A DNA stretch of 64,000 bases from Methanobacteriota archaeon (lineage in GTDB: Archaea > Halobacteriota > Methanomicrobia > Methanomicrobiales > Methanospirillaceae): positions 51,043 to 115,042 of the forward strand of contig JAKPPB010000123.1 in the NCBI GenBank assembly GCA_029547605.1. Direction: 5' to 3'. Of this stretch, positions 17,879-30,100 are shown piece after piece. The notes under the pieces are model-generated. The model was not told where the DNA came from and did not search any database. It was given only the letters and a program-made list of their open reading frames with translations. Positions within the stretch are counted from its first letter, which is position 1. The number at the start of each line of letters is the position of its first letter. The position numbers were made by a program, and so were the translations under genes.

Positions 17879-18345
17879 TCACTCTGCCTGGGGGATTGCG
17901 GGATTTTTCAGTTCCGAAGAATGGTTCATCTGTCCGAAGAAGAGGCTCTGGATTACGGTAATGAACGGAAGCGTGACGATGACTGCCATCATCCCGTTGT
18001 TCACCCTGCAGACATTGATCCGCTCCCAGGTCATCAGGGAAGATGATGCCTTCGATCCTGAAGACTGCCCCCGCCTTCGTCATCTCGGTCACGAAGATCT
18101 TTGAGAGTTTCTCATCCCTGAAGAGCAGAGATCCCTTCCGGACTTCGACAAACCGCGCTCCACGAGAGCATGGCGTGTATCATATACCCGTGGTCTTCGG
18201 TATCCTGCTCACTTCTTGGCCCTTCCAGGCATTCCCTTCCCTCCATCCCGGGCAGGCCCGCGTACACCAATACTTTGTCTTTTTCCTGGACCCAATCGAA
18301 CGACTCAATATATCTCTCCCTGATGTGATTCCGGGAGCGTCAACA
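17879..18345 (-). pseudogene. Frameshifted gene remnant, family unknown
   Basis: Three minus-strand frames in turn look like protein. From about 18330 to 18170 one frame reads IESFDWVQEKDKVLVYAGL and TEDHGYMIHAMLS. From about 18165 to 18040 a second reads FVEVRKGSLLFRDEKLSKIF and TKAGAVFRIEGIIFPDD. From about 18040 to the TGA at 17879-17881 a third reads MMAVIVTLPFITVIQSLFFG. No frame is long alone and the 5' end lacks a start. The simplest reading is one gene broken by at least two frameshifts and truncated at the front. I do not recognise the family. Confidence 0.4.
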
Positions 18346-18390
18346 TGTTAATACTGTGGCCGGAACATAGATTGCCAGGGAGGGATATTC

Positions 18391-19200
18391 ATGCCAGGGC
18401 CAGGTCCGAATACGACACAGCTGATCGGAATCGCGTATGCAGTCATCTTCATCCTCATCGGAACATACCTCTGGCGGACGGGGAGGTTTTCGCGGAATGT
18501 GAAGTTGCTTCTGCTGCTGGTGACCGTCATCACGGGCTTCGCCTTCTTCTCCCCAATGATACCCCACAACTTCCAGCAGCTAGTGCTGAGGTCAGGAGGC
18601 TTTGTGGGATTTGCACTGATGGGGGCCACGATTGGGATGGCCATCTTCTTCCTTCTGACCTTCCTCTTCGGGAGGCACTTCTGCGGGTACCTCTGCCCGA
18701 TAGGCGCGGTCCAGGAACTTGCATATACAGCCCCCACGCCGAAGGTGAGGCTCCCCTGGAAGACGGTGCTCTCATTGTTCCGTGGTCTCGTATTCGCCCT
18801 CATTCTTGCCGTAGGTCTCGGTTTTTCGATCTCAATACTCGCGTTCTTCGGCGTCCAGGAGTTCTTCAGGCTTGTCTTCTCTGCGGGATTTGTCGTCTTC
18901 CTTGCCATCATCGCGTTCTCCCTCTTCATCTACAGGCCTTTTTGCAGGCTTATCTGCCCGGTCGGGTTCATCTTCCAGCTGGTTGCCACCCCTGCCCGGT
19001 GGAAGATACGGAGGACTGGTGCCTGCATCGAGTGCGGGAAATGCGAGAGGGTGTGCCCGACCAGCGAAGCGGGGCGCACCGATTTGAAAGGCGAATGCTA
19101 CCTCTGCAGGAGATGCATGGACGTATGCCCCGTTGAAGGAGCATTGCACTACGGGGGGAGTGCAGTCCAGGAGATACCCCCTGGAAAGGGATCGGTATGA
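18391..19200 (+). CDS. NapH/MauN-like membrane protein with 4Fe-4S clusters
   Basis: The 269-residue protein has five or six membrane helices, two cytoplasmic-face CxxxCP motifs (CGYLCP near 108 and CRLICP near 188) and a C-terminal double ferredoxin motif (CIECGKCERVCP, then CYLCRRCMDVCP). This matches the NapH family of quinol- or thiol-linked electron carriers that feed periplasmic or membrane reductases. The start follows GGGAGGG with 5-6 nt spacing. Its stop overlaps the cupin gene ATG (ATGA), so the two are coupled. The electron donor and acceptor are unknown; the cupin neighbour gives no obvious redox partner. Confidence 0.88.
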   Translation: MPGPGPNTTQLIGIAYAVIFILIGTYLWRTGRFSRNVKLLLLLVTVITGFAFFSPMIPHNFQQLVLRSGGFVGFALMGATIGMAIFFLLTFLFGRHFCGYLCPIGAVQELAYTAPTPKVRLPWKTVLSLFRGLVFALILAVGLGFSISILAFFGVQEFFRLVFSAGFVVFLAIIAFSLFIYRPFCRLICPVGFIFQLVATPARWKIRRTGACIECGKCERVCPTSEAGRTDLKGECYLCRRCMDVCPVEGALHYGGSAVQEIPPGKGSV

Positions 19201-19547
19201 CAAAAGAGAGTAAAGAAGAACTCCTTGGCAAAGTCTTCGACATGAAGGACCTCGTGGAATATCAGCCAGGGACTGTTTCGAGCAGGATGATCATCAACAA
19301 CAAAGCAGGGAGTGTCACCATCTTCTCGTTTGACAAGGACGAAGGACTTTCGGAGCACACTGCACCCTACGATGCGGTGGTGATGATTCTTGACGGGGAG
19401 TGCCAGGTATGGGTAGACGGCGTATCCCACACGATGAGGGCGGGCCAGACCATCATCTTTCCCGCACACGCCCCGCACGCGGTCTCGGCCACGTCCCGGT
19501 TCAAGATGGCGCTAATCATGATCCGGGGAAAAGAAGACGGACAATGA
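19197..19547 (+). CDS. Cupin-domain protein
   Basis: A 116-residue single-domain cupin_2 protein. The first cupin motif is around SEHTAPYDAVVMILDGE and the second around FPAHAPHAVSA, giving candidate metal ligands His, Glu and His. Such small cupins bind metal and act as sensors, isomerases or oxygen-linked enzymes. In archaea a frequent partner is an iron-sulfur or redox protein, as here. It overlaps the genes on both sides by ATGA, so it is the middle cistron of an operon with the NapH-like gene and the broken gene at 19544-19839. Confidence 0.85.
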   Translation: MTKESKEELLGKVFDMKDLVEYQPGTVSSRMIINNKAGSVTIFSFDKDEGLSEHTAPYDAVVMILDGECQVWVDGVSHTMRAGQTIIFPAHAPHAVSATSRFKMALIMIRGKEDGQ

Positions 19548-19839
19548 GTGGGGAAAAGCAAGAAAGGTATTGTACGGTTTGCGGTGGAATCCCTCCTGAC
19601 GAGATCAGGACCCGGAGGAGACTTATCGAGGTGAGGAGACCGGAATCAACACGCTTGACTTCACCCGTGACGACTTGGCCGCACCTGGCATCGACCAGGA
19701 TTCCGGGATCATCGCCGAGCTGCAGAAGCGGGTTCAGGTCTTCAACTGTGTACCGACATAGAATGCTGACGTCCATGGCAATACGCTCCTGAATGTGTAC
19801 AGGTTCCACAGGGAGACCTGGGCAGCATTCGAAGAATGA
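19544..19839 (+). pseudogene. Broken small protein gene (methanogen 'NAC family'-like)
   Basis: The first frame begins MSGEKQERYCTVCGGIPPDE and runs to about residue 29 (RRRLIEV). A shift near 19635 then moves the match to another frame reading TGINTLDFTRDD and IAELQKRVQVFNCVPT. That frame meets TAG at 19759-19761, continues with LLNVYRFHRE and ends in TGA at 19837-19839. The pattern (a CxxC near the start, GIN-LD, KRV--FN-VPT) matches small methanogen proteins of about 95 residues, which I recall being annotated as NAC-family factors; that label is uncertain. The gene carries a frameshift and an amber stop and is probably dead, though it keeps its ATGA overlap with the cupin gene. Confidence 0.6.
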
Positions 19840-20192
19840 GTGCCTTCCTGCCCCCCTGCACAAGAGGCCCATTCCTTCCCGGAAGTGACCTCATGATAAC
19901 TTCATGAATAATACCGCGATTAGCAGCCGGGCGGCAGATTCTCCTGTTTTAATCCTATGCACCTCAGATGCCTTACAGGTTCTTCTTCATCCACCGTGGG
20001 GACGGGCACCCCCGGACGCGGTGAGGGGTATACGGTAAGAGAGAGAACCGACCATCAGGACAGTGCCCGGGATTCTCCAGGGGCGGTGAAACATGGGGGG
20101 TGAAGGTCTCTTCGCCCTGTGTCATGTGAGTGGTTGTCTTGAAAAGCATAAAAGGCGGGACATGGGTAATGCCAGCACTCCAGGCATTCCTG
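19840..20192. other. Intergenic region between convergent units
   Basis: This lies between the end of the NapH-cupin operon and the end of ahbC. I find no gene, RNA or clear repeat here, only shadow frames. Confidence 0.45.
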
Positions 20193-21374
20193 CTACTGGT
20201 CAACGAAGCAGAAGGGGTCCGGGGCCTTGAAGTCCCCGCTCTCGTAGTGCGCCCGCACCCGGCACCCTCCCCCGCAGAGGGTGAAATATTCACAGCTCCT
20301 GCACTTTCCGGCAATCAGGCCGTTCTTTCCGCGGAACAGCGAGAGCGCGGGGTTGAGGTCATCTCCCCAGAGTTCCGAAAATTGCCTGTGACGGATGTTT
20401 CCGATTAAAAATGCAGGCGACCGGGCGAACTGGCAGGGATAGACATTTCCCCAGGGATCGATGTTTGCGACTCGTTCGCCTGCACTGCACCCCCCTTTGA
20501 GCGAGGAGAGGAGTGTCTTTGCGTCCTTTAAATCGGGGGAGCCGTCGCGTTCCATTGAACGGACCAGGTGGATGCAGTCCTGCGGCGCATCGACAGTCAG
20601 GAACTCCATTATGGCCGGGTCGGTCTCCCGTGCTCTCCGGTACAGCAGGGCGAGCGCCGTTGTTACCTCTTCCCGGCCAAGCTGAAGACGGTAGTAAGAG
20701 TCCATGCCTCGCCCGGACGGCACGAGCCAGTACAGGCAGAAACGGGAGGCGCCGAGCGCAAGTGAAAGGTCGATTATATCCTCAAGCTCGGAAAAGTTCT
20801 CCCTGGTGAGGGTGACCCGGACCCCGCAGCGGACATTCGCCTCGCGGCAGTGAGAGAAGGAAGCGATCGTCCGCTCGAATGCACCGGGAGAGTTCCTGAA
20901 CCGGTCATGGGTCGCTGCTCTGGCGCCGTCCAGCGAGATCCCCGCGTATTCAATCCCGGACTCCCTCATCCGCCGGGCGATACTCCCCGTGATGAGGGTT
21001 CCGTTCGTGCTGAGCGCAGTTTTTATCCCCTTTTCCCGTGCATGCGATGCGAGACTACAGAGGTCTTCACGTATCAGGGGCTCTCCTCCCGAGAAGAGGA
21101 TGAGGGGTACTCCCATCGCAGAGAGGTCGTCGATGAGTGCTATTGCCTCCGCGGTCGTGAGTTCTCCCCCGGGATTCGATGTCGGCCCAGACCTGCTGTA
21201 GCAGTGCGCGCAGTGGAGGTTGCACCGGTTTGTCAGGTTCCAGAAGACTACAGGCATCTCCATGCCAGAAAAAGCGAGGAACCGGCTTGGCACTTCTCCA
21301 GGTGATCCTTCGCGGTGCTTCATCACCGCACTGACCGTCCCCCGGCCGTGGACGCACTGGGTGATCCGGTTCAT
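20193..21374 (-). CDS. ahbC: AhbC, 12,18-didecarboxysiroheme deacetylase (radical SAM)
   Basis: The 393-residue radical SAM/SPASM protein removes acetate groups from 12,18-didecarboxysiroheme to give Fe-coproporphyrin III in the archaeal heme pathway. The radical SAM site is NRCNLHCAHCYSRSG near residue 50, followed by LILFSGGEPLIRED. Auxiliary cysteines lie at the C-terminus (GGCSAGER, KCRSCEYFTLCGGGCR). The FWNLTNRCNLHCAHC and STNGTLIT features match AhbC better than AhbD. Its ATG overlaps the ahbB stop (ATGA), so it is the last gene of the ahb cluster. Heme d1 and peptide-modifying relatives are alternatives made unlikely by the neighbours. Confidence 0.88.
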   Translation of the reverse strand: MNRITQCVHGRGTVSAVMKHREGSPGEVPSRFLAFSGMEMPVVFWNLTNRCNLHCAHCYSRSGPTSNPGGELTTAEAIALIDDLSAMGVPLILFSGGEPLIREDLCSLASHAREKGIKTALSTNGTLITGSIARRMRESGIEYAGISLDGARAATHDRFRNSPGAFERTIASFSHCREANVRCGVRVTLTRENFSELEDIIDLSLALGASRFCLYWLVPSGRGMDSYYRLQLGREEVTTALALLYRRARETDPAIMEFLTVDAPQDCIHLVRSMERDGSPDLKDAKTLLSSLKGGCSAGERVANIDPWGNVYPCQFARSPAFLIGNIRHRQFSELWGDDLNPALSLFRGKNGLIAGKCRSCEYFTLCGGGCRVRAHYESGDFKAPDPFCFVDQ

Positions 21375-21859
21375 GGGATGAGGCCCCTGTTCTCGCGTAT
21401 CCTCACGTTCGGGACCTGCTTGAACTCCTCGGTGCTGAAGATTACGACATAGTCACGGATGCCGGTCAGACCAGCAAGAGTCTCTACCTCTTTTCGCACC
21501 TCCTCGCGGCTGTACCCATGGTGAACCGTATAGAGCGTATACTCCCACCGGCCCGGGACCGGGCGGCGCTCATAGCAGTGGCTCACGCAGGGGAACGATG
21601 CAAGCAGTGCACCCGCATCGCCGTTGGGGGACCCTCCCGGTCTCCACGCCACGAGGGCGTTTGCAGTGATACCGACCCTTCTCTGGTTGATGCGGGCCCT
21701 GAATTTCCTTATGATCCCTTCATCGCAAAGCGCCCGGATTCGCCCGATCACATCGTTTCCCGTCATGCCCAATTGCGCTCCAACCTCCTCGAACGGCTCC
21801 CGCACGAATGGGAGTCCCTCTTCGAGGACTGAAAGGAGCTTCACGTCACGCGGGTCCAC
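21371..21859 (-). CDS. ahbB: AhbB, siroheme decarboxylase subunit
   Basis: A 162-residue Lrp/AsnC-like protein. A helix-turn-helix region is followed by the AhbB-type core VSHCYERRPVPGRWEYTLYT and a C-terminal EEFKQVPNVR. AhbA and AhbB together decarboxylate siroheme to 12,18-didecarboxysiroheme. The start is GTG at 21857-21859 (reading VDPRDVKLLS), with GGGGAGG six bases before it. The longer open frame to 22096 lies inside ahbA and is a shadow. The gene overlaps ahbA by 14 bp and ahbC by 4 bp. Confidence 0.87.
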   Translation of the reverse strand: MDPRDVKLLSVLEEGLPFVREPFEEVGAQLGMTGNDVIGRIRALCDEGIIRKFRARINQRRVGITANALVAWRPGGSPNGDAGALLASFPCVSHCYERRPVPGRWEYTLYTVHHGYSREEVRKEVETLAGLTGIRDYVVIFSTEEFKQVPNVRIRENRGLIP

Positions 21860-22361
21860 CGGCACCCTCCCCTTGCATCCTGGCCCTGAACCGAAACCGG
21901 ACGTCGACTTTGATCTTCTTTTCTGTCGGGAGGTTGAGTGCGTCCTCTTCGGAGAGCCCTGCCCTCTCCAGGATATCGGCGAGGAGAGCCTGCACGTGCT
22001 CCTCATCCCTCCCCGAGAGGGTGAACCAGAGCGGGAAAGGGTGGTCCCGCCTGAAATTATGGGAGACTTCGGTGTAGCTGCTGACAAGTGCGGCAACCTC
22101 CTCCACTCTGCCGGGAGGCACCTTCAAAGCGACGAGCGTGGCCGATGGGAGCCCCCACCTCCGGGATTCAAGGATTGGTGAGACCCCTTTGAGTATGCCG
22201 GCATCCCGGAGTTGTTCTATCCGGATGAGGAACTCCCCGGACGTGATGCCGACTTTTTCAGCAAGCACATCCCATGGTCGGCAGACAAGCGGGACTTCAT
22301 CCTGGAGTGCGTCAAGGATTGCGATATCGGTTTCATCAGGGAAAAACACGTCTTTTGTCAT
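21846..22361 (-). CDS. ahbA: AhbA, siroheme decarboxylase subunit
   Basis: The 171-residue Lrp/AsnC-family protein begins MTKDVFFPDETDIAILDALQ. It has a winged-helix N-terminal half and the siroheme-decarboxylase core EVSHNFRRDHPFPLWFTLSG, whose His-Asn-aromatic pattern is typical of AhbA. It forms a heterodimer with AhbB that removes two carboxyl groups from siroheme. Its ATG overlaps the ahbD stop by four bases. The A and B labels could be swapped by a different naming scheme, but the pair is clear. Confidence 0.87.
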   Translation of the reverse strand: MTKDVFFPDETDIAILDALQDEVPLVCRPWDVLAEKVGITSGEFLIRIEQLRDAGILKGVSPILESRRWGLPSATLVALKVPPGRVEEVAALVSSYTEVSHNFRRDHPFPLWFTLSGRDEEHVQALLADILERAGLSEEDALNLPTEKKIKVDVRFRFRARMQGEGAGGPA

Positions 22362-23458
22362 GTGTCTTCTCCTGGCTCATAGGGGCAGAACGGGTCCTCT
22401 CCGCAGATCTCCCCACACAATGACTCCGGCATCGCGAGCCCGTCGCACCACCCTGTGGAGAGTGCCCCGGTCCCCCGGTACGCCCTGGCCCTGCACCCCC
22501 CGCACACCGCCTTGTACTTGCAACACCCGCACTTTCCCGAGAGTTTTGCAGGGTCGCGAAGTGCCTTAAATATTTCCGATCTCTGCCATATCTCGGTAAA
22601 ATCAGTGTCTCGCACATTCCCCGCACTGACCGGGAGATAGGGACACGGGGTCACGTCACCGTTTGCATACACCCTGCAGTAGCTGATCCCCGCGATGCAG
22701 CCCCTCCCCCATGTGGGGTTCACTATCCCAAGGGTGTCAGCGATGCGCCGGAACTGAGGGGCACATGTCGGTCGTACATTGATACCCTTGGTGCGGGAGC
22801 CGAGGAGGATCTCGGCGATCAGGCTCTCGTAGTCTCCCGGGCTCCGTGGACTGACATCCCTGCCCCTCCCTGAAGGAACGGGGAAGAAGACCTGGTAATC
22901 GCGGACCCCAAGTGATCTCCCCAGGGCGATAACCCTGTTCACTGAATCGATATCCCACCGTATCACCGAGGTGTTGATCTGAACACCCATCCCCTCGTCG
23001 AGGCAGTACCGGATCGCCTGCACGGCCTTCTCCCAGACACCGGGGATACCGCGGAACGAATCGTGTTCGGTGGGATCCGCAGAGTCGAGGCTGATGGCGA
23101 CGGCATGTATCCCGGCTTCGCTCAGCCGTGCTGCGGCTGCACGGTCAATCAGGACACCGCTTGACCCCATCACCATCCTGAGTCCCTGGTCTGTGCCATA
23201 GCGGGCGATCTCAAAGATATCGTCGCGGAGGAGGGGTTCTCCCCCGCTCAGAACGACGACCGGCCTTCCTGCCTCACAGAGCTGGCCGATGACGCCGAAT
23301 GCCTCCCTTGTTGAGAGCACTCCCTCTGCCTCGCGGCCGCCCGCGTCCACGTAGCAGTGGGCGCATGCAAGCGGGCACCGGAGCGTGATGTTCCATGAGA
23401 CGAGTCGTGGCTTCCCGTGGAATATACCCTTCACCACCTCAGCCTTTCTGCCCTGCAC
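22358..23458 (-). CDS. ahbD: AhbD, heme synthase (radical SAM)
   Basis: A 366-residue radical SAM/SPASM protein that would decarboxylate Fe-coproporphyrin III to heme b. The cluster motif LRCPLACAHCYVDAGG lies near residue 29, preceded by GKPRLVSWNI, and is followed by VVVLSGGEPLLRDDIFEIA and GLRMVMGSSG. C-terminal cysteines (KCGCCKYKAVCGGCRARAY, then DPFCPYEP) would hold the second cluster. The order katG-ahbD-ahbA-ahbB-ahbC on one strand supports the role. The start is GTG at 23458 with a weak ribosome site; a later GTG before KGIFHGKPR is possible. katG ends 54 bp upstream. Confidence 0.88.
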   Translation of the reverse strand: MQGRKAEVVKGIFHGKPRLVSWNITLRCPLACAHCYVDAGGREAEGVLSTREAFGVIGQLCEAGRPVVVLSGGEPLLRDDIFEIARYGTDQGLRMVMGSSGVLIDRAAAARLSEAGIHAVAISLDSADPTEHDSFRGIPGVWEKAVQAIRYCLDEGMGVQINTSVIRWDIDSVNRVIALGRSLGVRDYQVFFPVPSGRGRDVSPRSPGDYESLIAEILLGSRTKGINVRPTCAPQFRRIADTLGIVNPTWGRGCIAGISYCRVYANGDVTPCPYLPVSAGNVRDTDFTEIWQRSEIFKALRDPAKLSGKCGCCKYKAVCGGCRARAYRGTGALSTGWCDGLAMPESLCGEICGEDPFCPYEPGEDT

Positions 23459-23512
23459 CTATCTCGTTCTTTCCCCACTCTCTCGATGTCTCCTTTATCA
23501 ATGGTCTCCAGG

Positions 23513-26258
<2,746 letters not shown>

Positions 26259-27092
26259 ATGCAAGAGGCACCACAGAGAAGAGGCGAGGAGCAGGACCAC
26301 ACAGGGGAGATTACCTGGAGATGCAATGTCTGTGGATTCATCTTCAAGGGTGAACACCCACCGAAGGGATGCCCGAGGTGCGGGAGCCCTTCACCCGAAT
26401 TTATCCCTGATGAGAAGCGGGGCTGGCTCACCTACGATGGCAGCCTCTTCGACGTTCTCCTGATCAACGGGAGCACACACCGTGCCCATAATACCTCCTA
26501 TATGGTAGATCTCGCGGAGAGAGAACTTGAATCGAGGGGCGTGAGCTACCGGAGGTTCAATCTGAGCGAGTACTCGATCGACCACTGCTGGTGCTGTTAT
26601 AGCATCAAAGCCGAGTATTGCACCTACCCTTGCAGGAATTCCCAGGACGATATGCCCGCGTTCCACCAGATGCTCGCATCAGCAAAGGCGGTTATCGTTG
26701 CCTCCCCTATCAACTGGAATAACATGTCCGCCCGCCTCAAGGACTTTCTCGACCGGACTACCTGCATGCAGAACCTCTTTCACCTGGACAAGCCCGGGCT
26801 GACAGATGGAAAAGTGGTCGGCATCCTCATCTCAGGGCACGAGGACGGCGCTGTCAAGACCGCACTTGACATCTACCTCATCTTTGAACAGATGGGGTAT
26901 ATCCTCGCTCCTTTCGGCATTGCGTTCAGGACTCATGGATCAGCATACAAGAGCAGCACGGACGCGGAATTTTTCAGAAACGACCGCAAGATCCGGGATG
27001 ATGTCCGGGGAGTGGTCTCGAACGTGGTCGAACTGATGCAGCTTGATCTCGAATCGCGCCTGAAAGGGAGACTGATGCCGGTCTCGGAGTGA
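26259..27092 (+). CDS. Rubredoxin-like domain fused to flavodoxin-like (iron-sulfur flavoprotein) reductase
   Basis: The 277-residue protein starts with a rubredoxin-like metal site of two CxxC pairs (CNVCGFIFKG and CPRCGSP, residues 22-46). An NADPH-dependent FMN-reductase/iron-sulfur-flavoprotein domain follows (about 65-275; LLINGSTHRAHNTSYMV, ASPINWNNMSARLKDFLDR). A cysteine cluster HCWCCYSIKAEYCTYPC could bind an Fe-S cluster next to FMN. The fusion suggests electron flow from FMN or Fe-S to a rubredoxin iron, for example in oxygen or peroxide detoxification beside katG. A related protein without the rubredoxin part is at 54989-55702. Confidence 0.85.
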   Translation: MQEAPQRRGEEQDHTGEITWRCNVCGFIFKGEHPPKGCPRCGSPSPEFIPDEKRGWLTYDGSLFDVLLINGSTHRAHNTSYMVDLAERELESRGVSYRRFNLSEYSIDHCWCCYSIKAEYCTYPCRNSQDDMPAFHQMLASAKAVIVASPINWNNMSARLKDFLDRTTCMQNLFHLDKPGLTDGKVVGILISGHEDGAVKTALDIYLIFEQMGYILAPFGIAFRTHGSAYKSSTDAEFFRNDRKIRDDVRGVVSNVVELMQLDLESRLKGRLMPVSE

Positions 27093-27108
27093 TCCGGGGA
27101 GAGAATGC

Positions 27109-27118
27109 AAAAAAAAAA
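27109..27118 (-). terminator. Oligo-T terminator of the large histidine kinase
   Basis: Ten A on the plus strand give a T10 tract on the minus strand 60 bp after the kinase stop codon. Confidence 0.45.
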
Positions 27119-27177
27119 GAATTCGAGAGAATTTCCAGGTGCGATGAGATTGCAAATTATTCGAGTGGATCTCTTCG

Positions 27178-30100
27178 TTATTTTTCTCTGTCGGGAAGGG
27201 AGCAGGAGACGTTCCGAAATGCCCCTGCCGGCACATGAATCTCGAACCGGGCACCCCTGCGATAAACCCCCGTCTCAGAGATCGAGATTCCCGTAATCCC
27301 GAGGATTTCCCGTGAGAGGAAGAGTCCGAGTCCGGTGTGGTCCCCAAAACCGCGCTTGAATATTTCTTCCTTCTTTTCATCGGGAATACCAACTCCGTTG
27401 TCCTCATATATGATGGCGAGGTGATCCGGATTCTGTTCGCACCTGATTGAGATCGCGGTCACGTGACCTCCGTGCCGCACCGAGTTATCGAAGAGATTTG
27501 AAAACACTTTCTCAATCATTGGATCTGCAAAAATCTCTGCATCAGAACACCTGCTGATCAGAGGGACATCAAAACGCTGCATTTTATCAATGATTGCCGC
27601 AAGTGAGAACCATGCAGGTTCGTGCATCCCGATCTCCTGGTAAGTACGGGTAAACTCTATCTGCCGTGCGATCATGGCGGCTGCATTGTCAATCTTCTCG
27701 AGGAGGGCCGTGATATCCCTGTCAGTTTCCTTTTCCATCGCGATCTGTGCAAACCCCTGCAAGACGATCAGCTGGTTTGCGATATCGTGCCGCGTAATGC
27801 TCGAAAGAAGTGCAAGCTTTCTGTTGATCTCCTTCAGAGACATCTCCGCACGTTTGCGCTCGGTGACGTCGAAGAAACTGACGAGGCTTGCGACGACGTT
27901 GCCATTCCGGTCGAGGACAGGAGTACCAAACACTTCAAGGTGTACCCGCGTATCGTCGGGCCGGACGACCACCATGTCGTCAATGTGGCTCACTTCCCCT
28001 TTCATCCCCCGAACTATTGGCATCTCGTCCGTAGGGTACTTTTTGCAGGTGCCTGCCTTGAAAGCCTTATACACTTGCGCGAGGTTCTCTTCTGTCGCAT
28101 CCGGCAGAATCCCCCTGCCAAGGAGTCGGGTTGCCTCCCGGTTGGCAACGATTGGCCTTCCGGTCGGTGCTTCAACCATGAATATTCCAATCGGGACGGT
28201 CTCAAGGAGTGTTGTGAGGACCCGGTTACGACTGTCGAGCTCATCACTCTTTCTGCGTAATTCCTCCTCTATCTTCTTCTGCTCGGTGATATCGCGTGAA
28301 ATGCCAAATATCCACATGACATTTCCCTGCCTGCCCCTGACAGGGTAGAGCATGTGGTCGTACCACCGCTTTGATCCTCCGATATGCATCTCCCCTTCTC
28401 TCCGGAACCGCTCTCCAGTCTTGAATACGTGTTCTATGGCATACCTCTGGGGCTCCGAGATCTCCGGTGGAAACAGGCTGCTTCGTGGGTGACCGATGAT
28501 CTCGCCTGGTTCCTTCCCGAGCATCGTTGCAGCGGCGGAATTGACATACACGACCCGGTCTTTCTGGTCGACCATGAAGATGAGATCGGGGGATACCTGG
28601 GACAGTCCCTGGTACCAGTCTTCCTTCTCGTGCAATGCCTCCAGGGCATCCCTGATTTCAGTGATGTCTCTTCCTACCGACTGGTATTCGATGAGCGCTC
28701 CTTTTGCGTCATAGATCGCGCGGTCACTCCACCTCTGCCACCGAATGCTCCCATCCGGCATGATGATGCGGTGTTCAATACTTCCCACAGGGTTTTGCTC
28801 TGTCAGGGATTCGAAGAATTGCCGTACACGTTCCTTATCCTCCCTGGGAATCACGGGCTTGAACCTGTGCCCGAGTATCTCCTCCCTGGAGAATCCGAAG
28901 TACCTGCAGTAGGCATTGTTGACAAAGACATGGGTGCCGTCGGGTAAAAAGCGTGAGATGAGTTCTGTCTGGTCTTCGACCACGTTCCGGTATTGTTCCT
29001 CACTTTTTGCGAGTGCTTCTTCAGCTCTTATCCTCTCGATTGCGGCTCCGATCTGGGTGGCAATCGTTTCAAGGGCGACCCGACTGTGGCCGGGGATCTC
29101 CCGGTCGGTAAGCGACGACAGATAAAGGCATGCAATCACCGTCTCCCCTGATTTGATTGGGATCATCGCAAGGGACTGAACACTTCCCTCCTGGGTAAGA
29201 CCGTGCGTATCAGATTGAAGGTCGCTGCGCGATAGGAATATTGGCTGCCCGGCCTGTATTATCCGGGCCTGAGTGGAGTCAGGGGGATAGTGCGAGATTT
29301 CCCTGACCAATCCTTCCGGAAAATTCTTCCAGGACTTGAGATCGACTGCCCTCGTCAGGTCATCGACAATATAGATGCCCCCTCTATCCATCCCGGATAT
29401 GTCAATTGCTGCAGCGAGGCAGATTTCTAACGATTCATCCAGGCTGCGGACTTTCTGGAGGGCCAGTCCGAGAGAGAGCTGCGTGTGTAATGCAGACTCC
29501 TGCCGTTTTCGCTCGGTGATATCACGGAATGTCCCCTCAACCCCCAGTACATTTCCATTGGAATCATAATAGAAGTGAGAGCTGGTCTCGACAAGGACAG
29601 GGCTGCCATCTCTCTTTTTGAGCATTACCTCGTAATTGGTCACCTTGCCGTGGTGGATGAGATCATCGAGCAACTTTTCCCTGTCAGGGGGGTTCACATA
29701 GAAATCGTCTGCGATACTCCTCCCGATGCACGATGAGAGATCATCATAACCAAGGAGTGCCGCCCATGACTTGCTGGCCTTAGTAAGACGACCGTCATTA
29801 TCGCTCCTGTAATAGACATCCTGTATCTGGTCCAGAAGGTTTGTATATTCCCTGTTGGTAGAGAGGAGGTCCATTTCGGCCTTCTTTTGCTCCGTCATAT
29901 CAGTAATAAACGATAATGTTGCCGGCTTTCCTGACCAGGTGATGGAGGTCGAGTTGATCCACAGCCACCGTTCCTCCCCATCTGCCCTGATAATCCTGAA
30001 CATGTATCCTGTTGGGGGTACACCTCCCCTCATCCGCTGCATGTGACGGGCCATGACCTTTTCGCGGTCATCGGGATGGATGAAATCTGTGAATGGCCTT

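Noticed and set aside
18043..18351. A 102-codon plus-strand frame over the remnant at 17879-18345
   Set aside because: Minus-strand segments read more like protein, and this frame looks like their antisense image.
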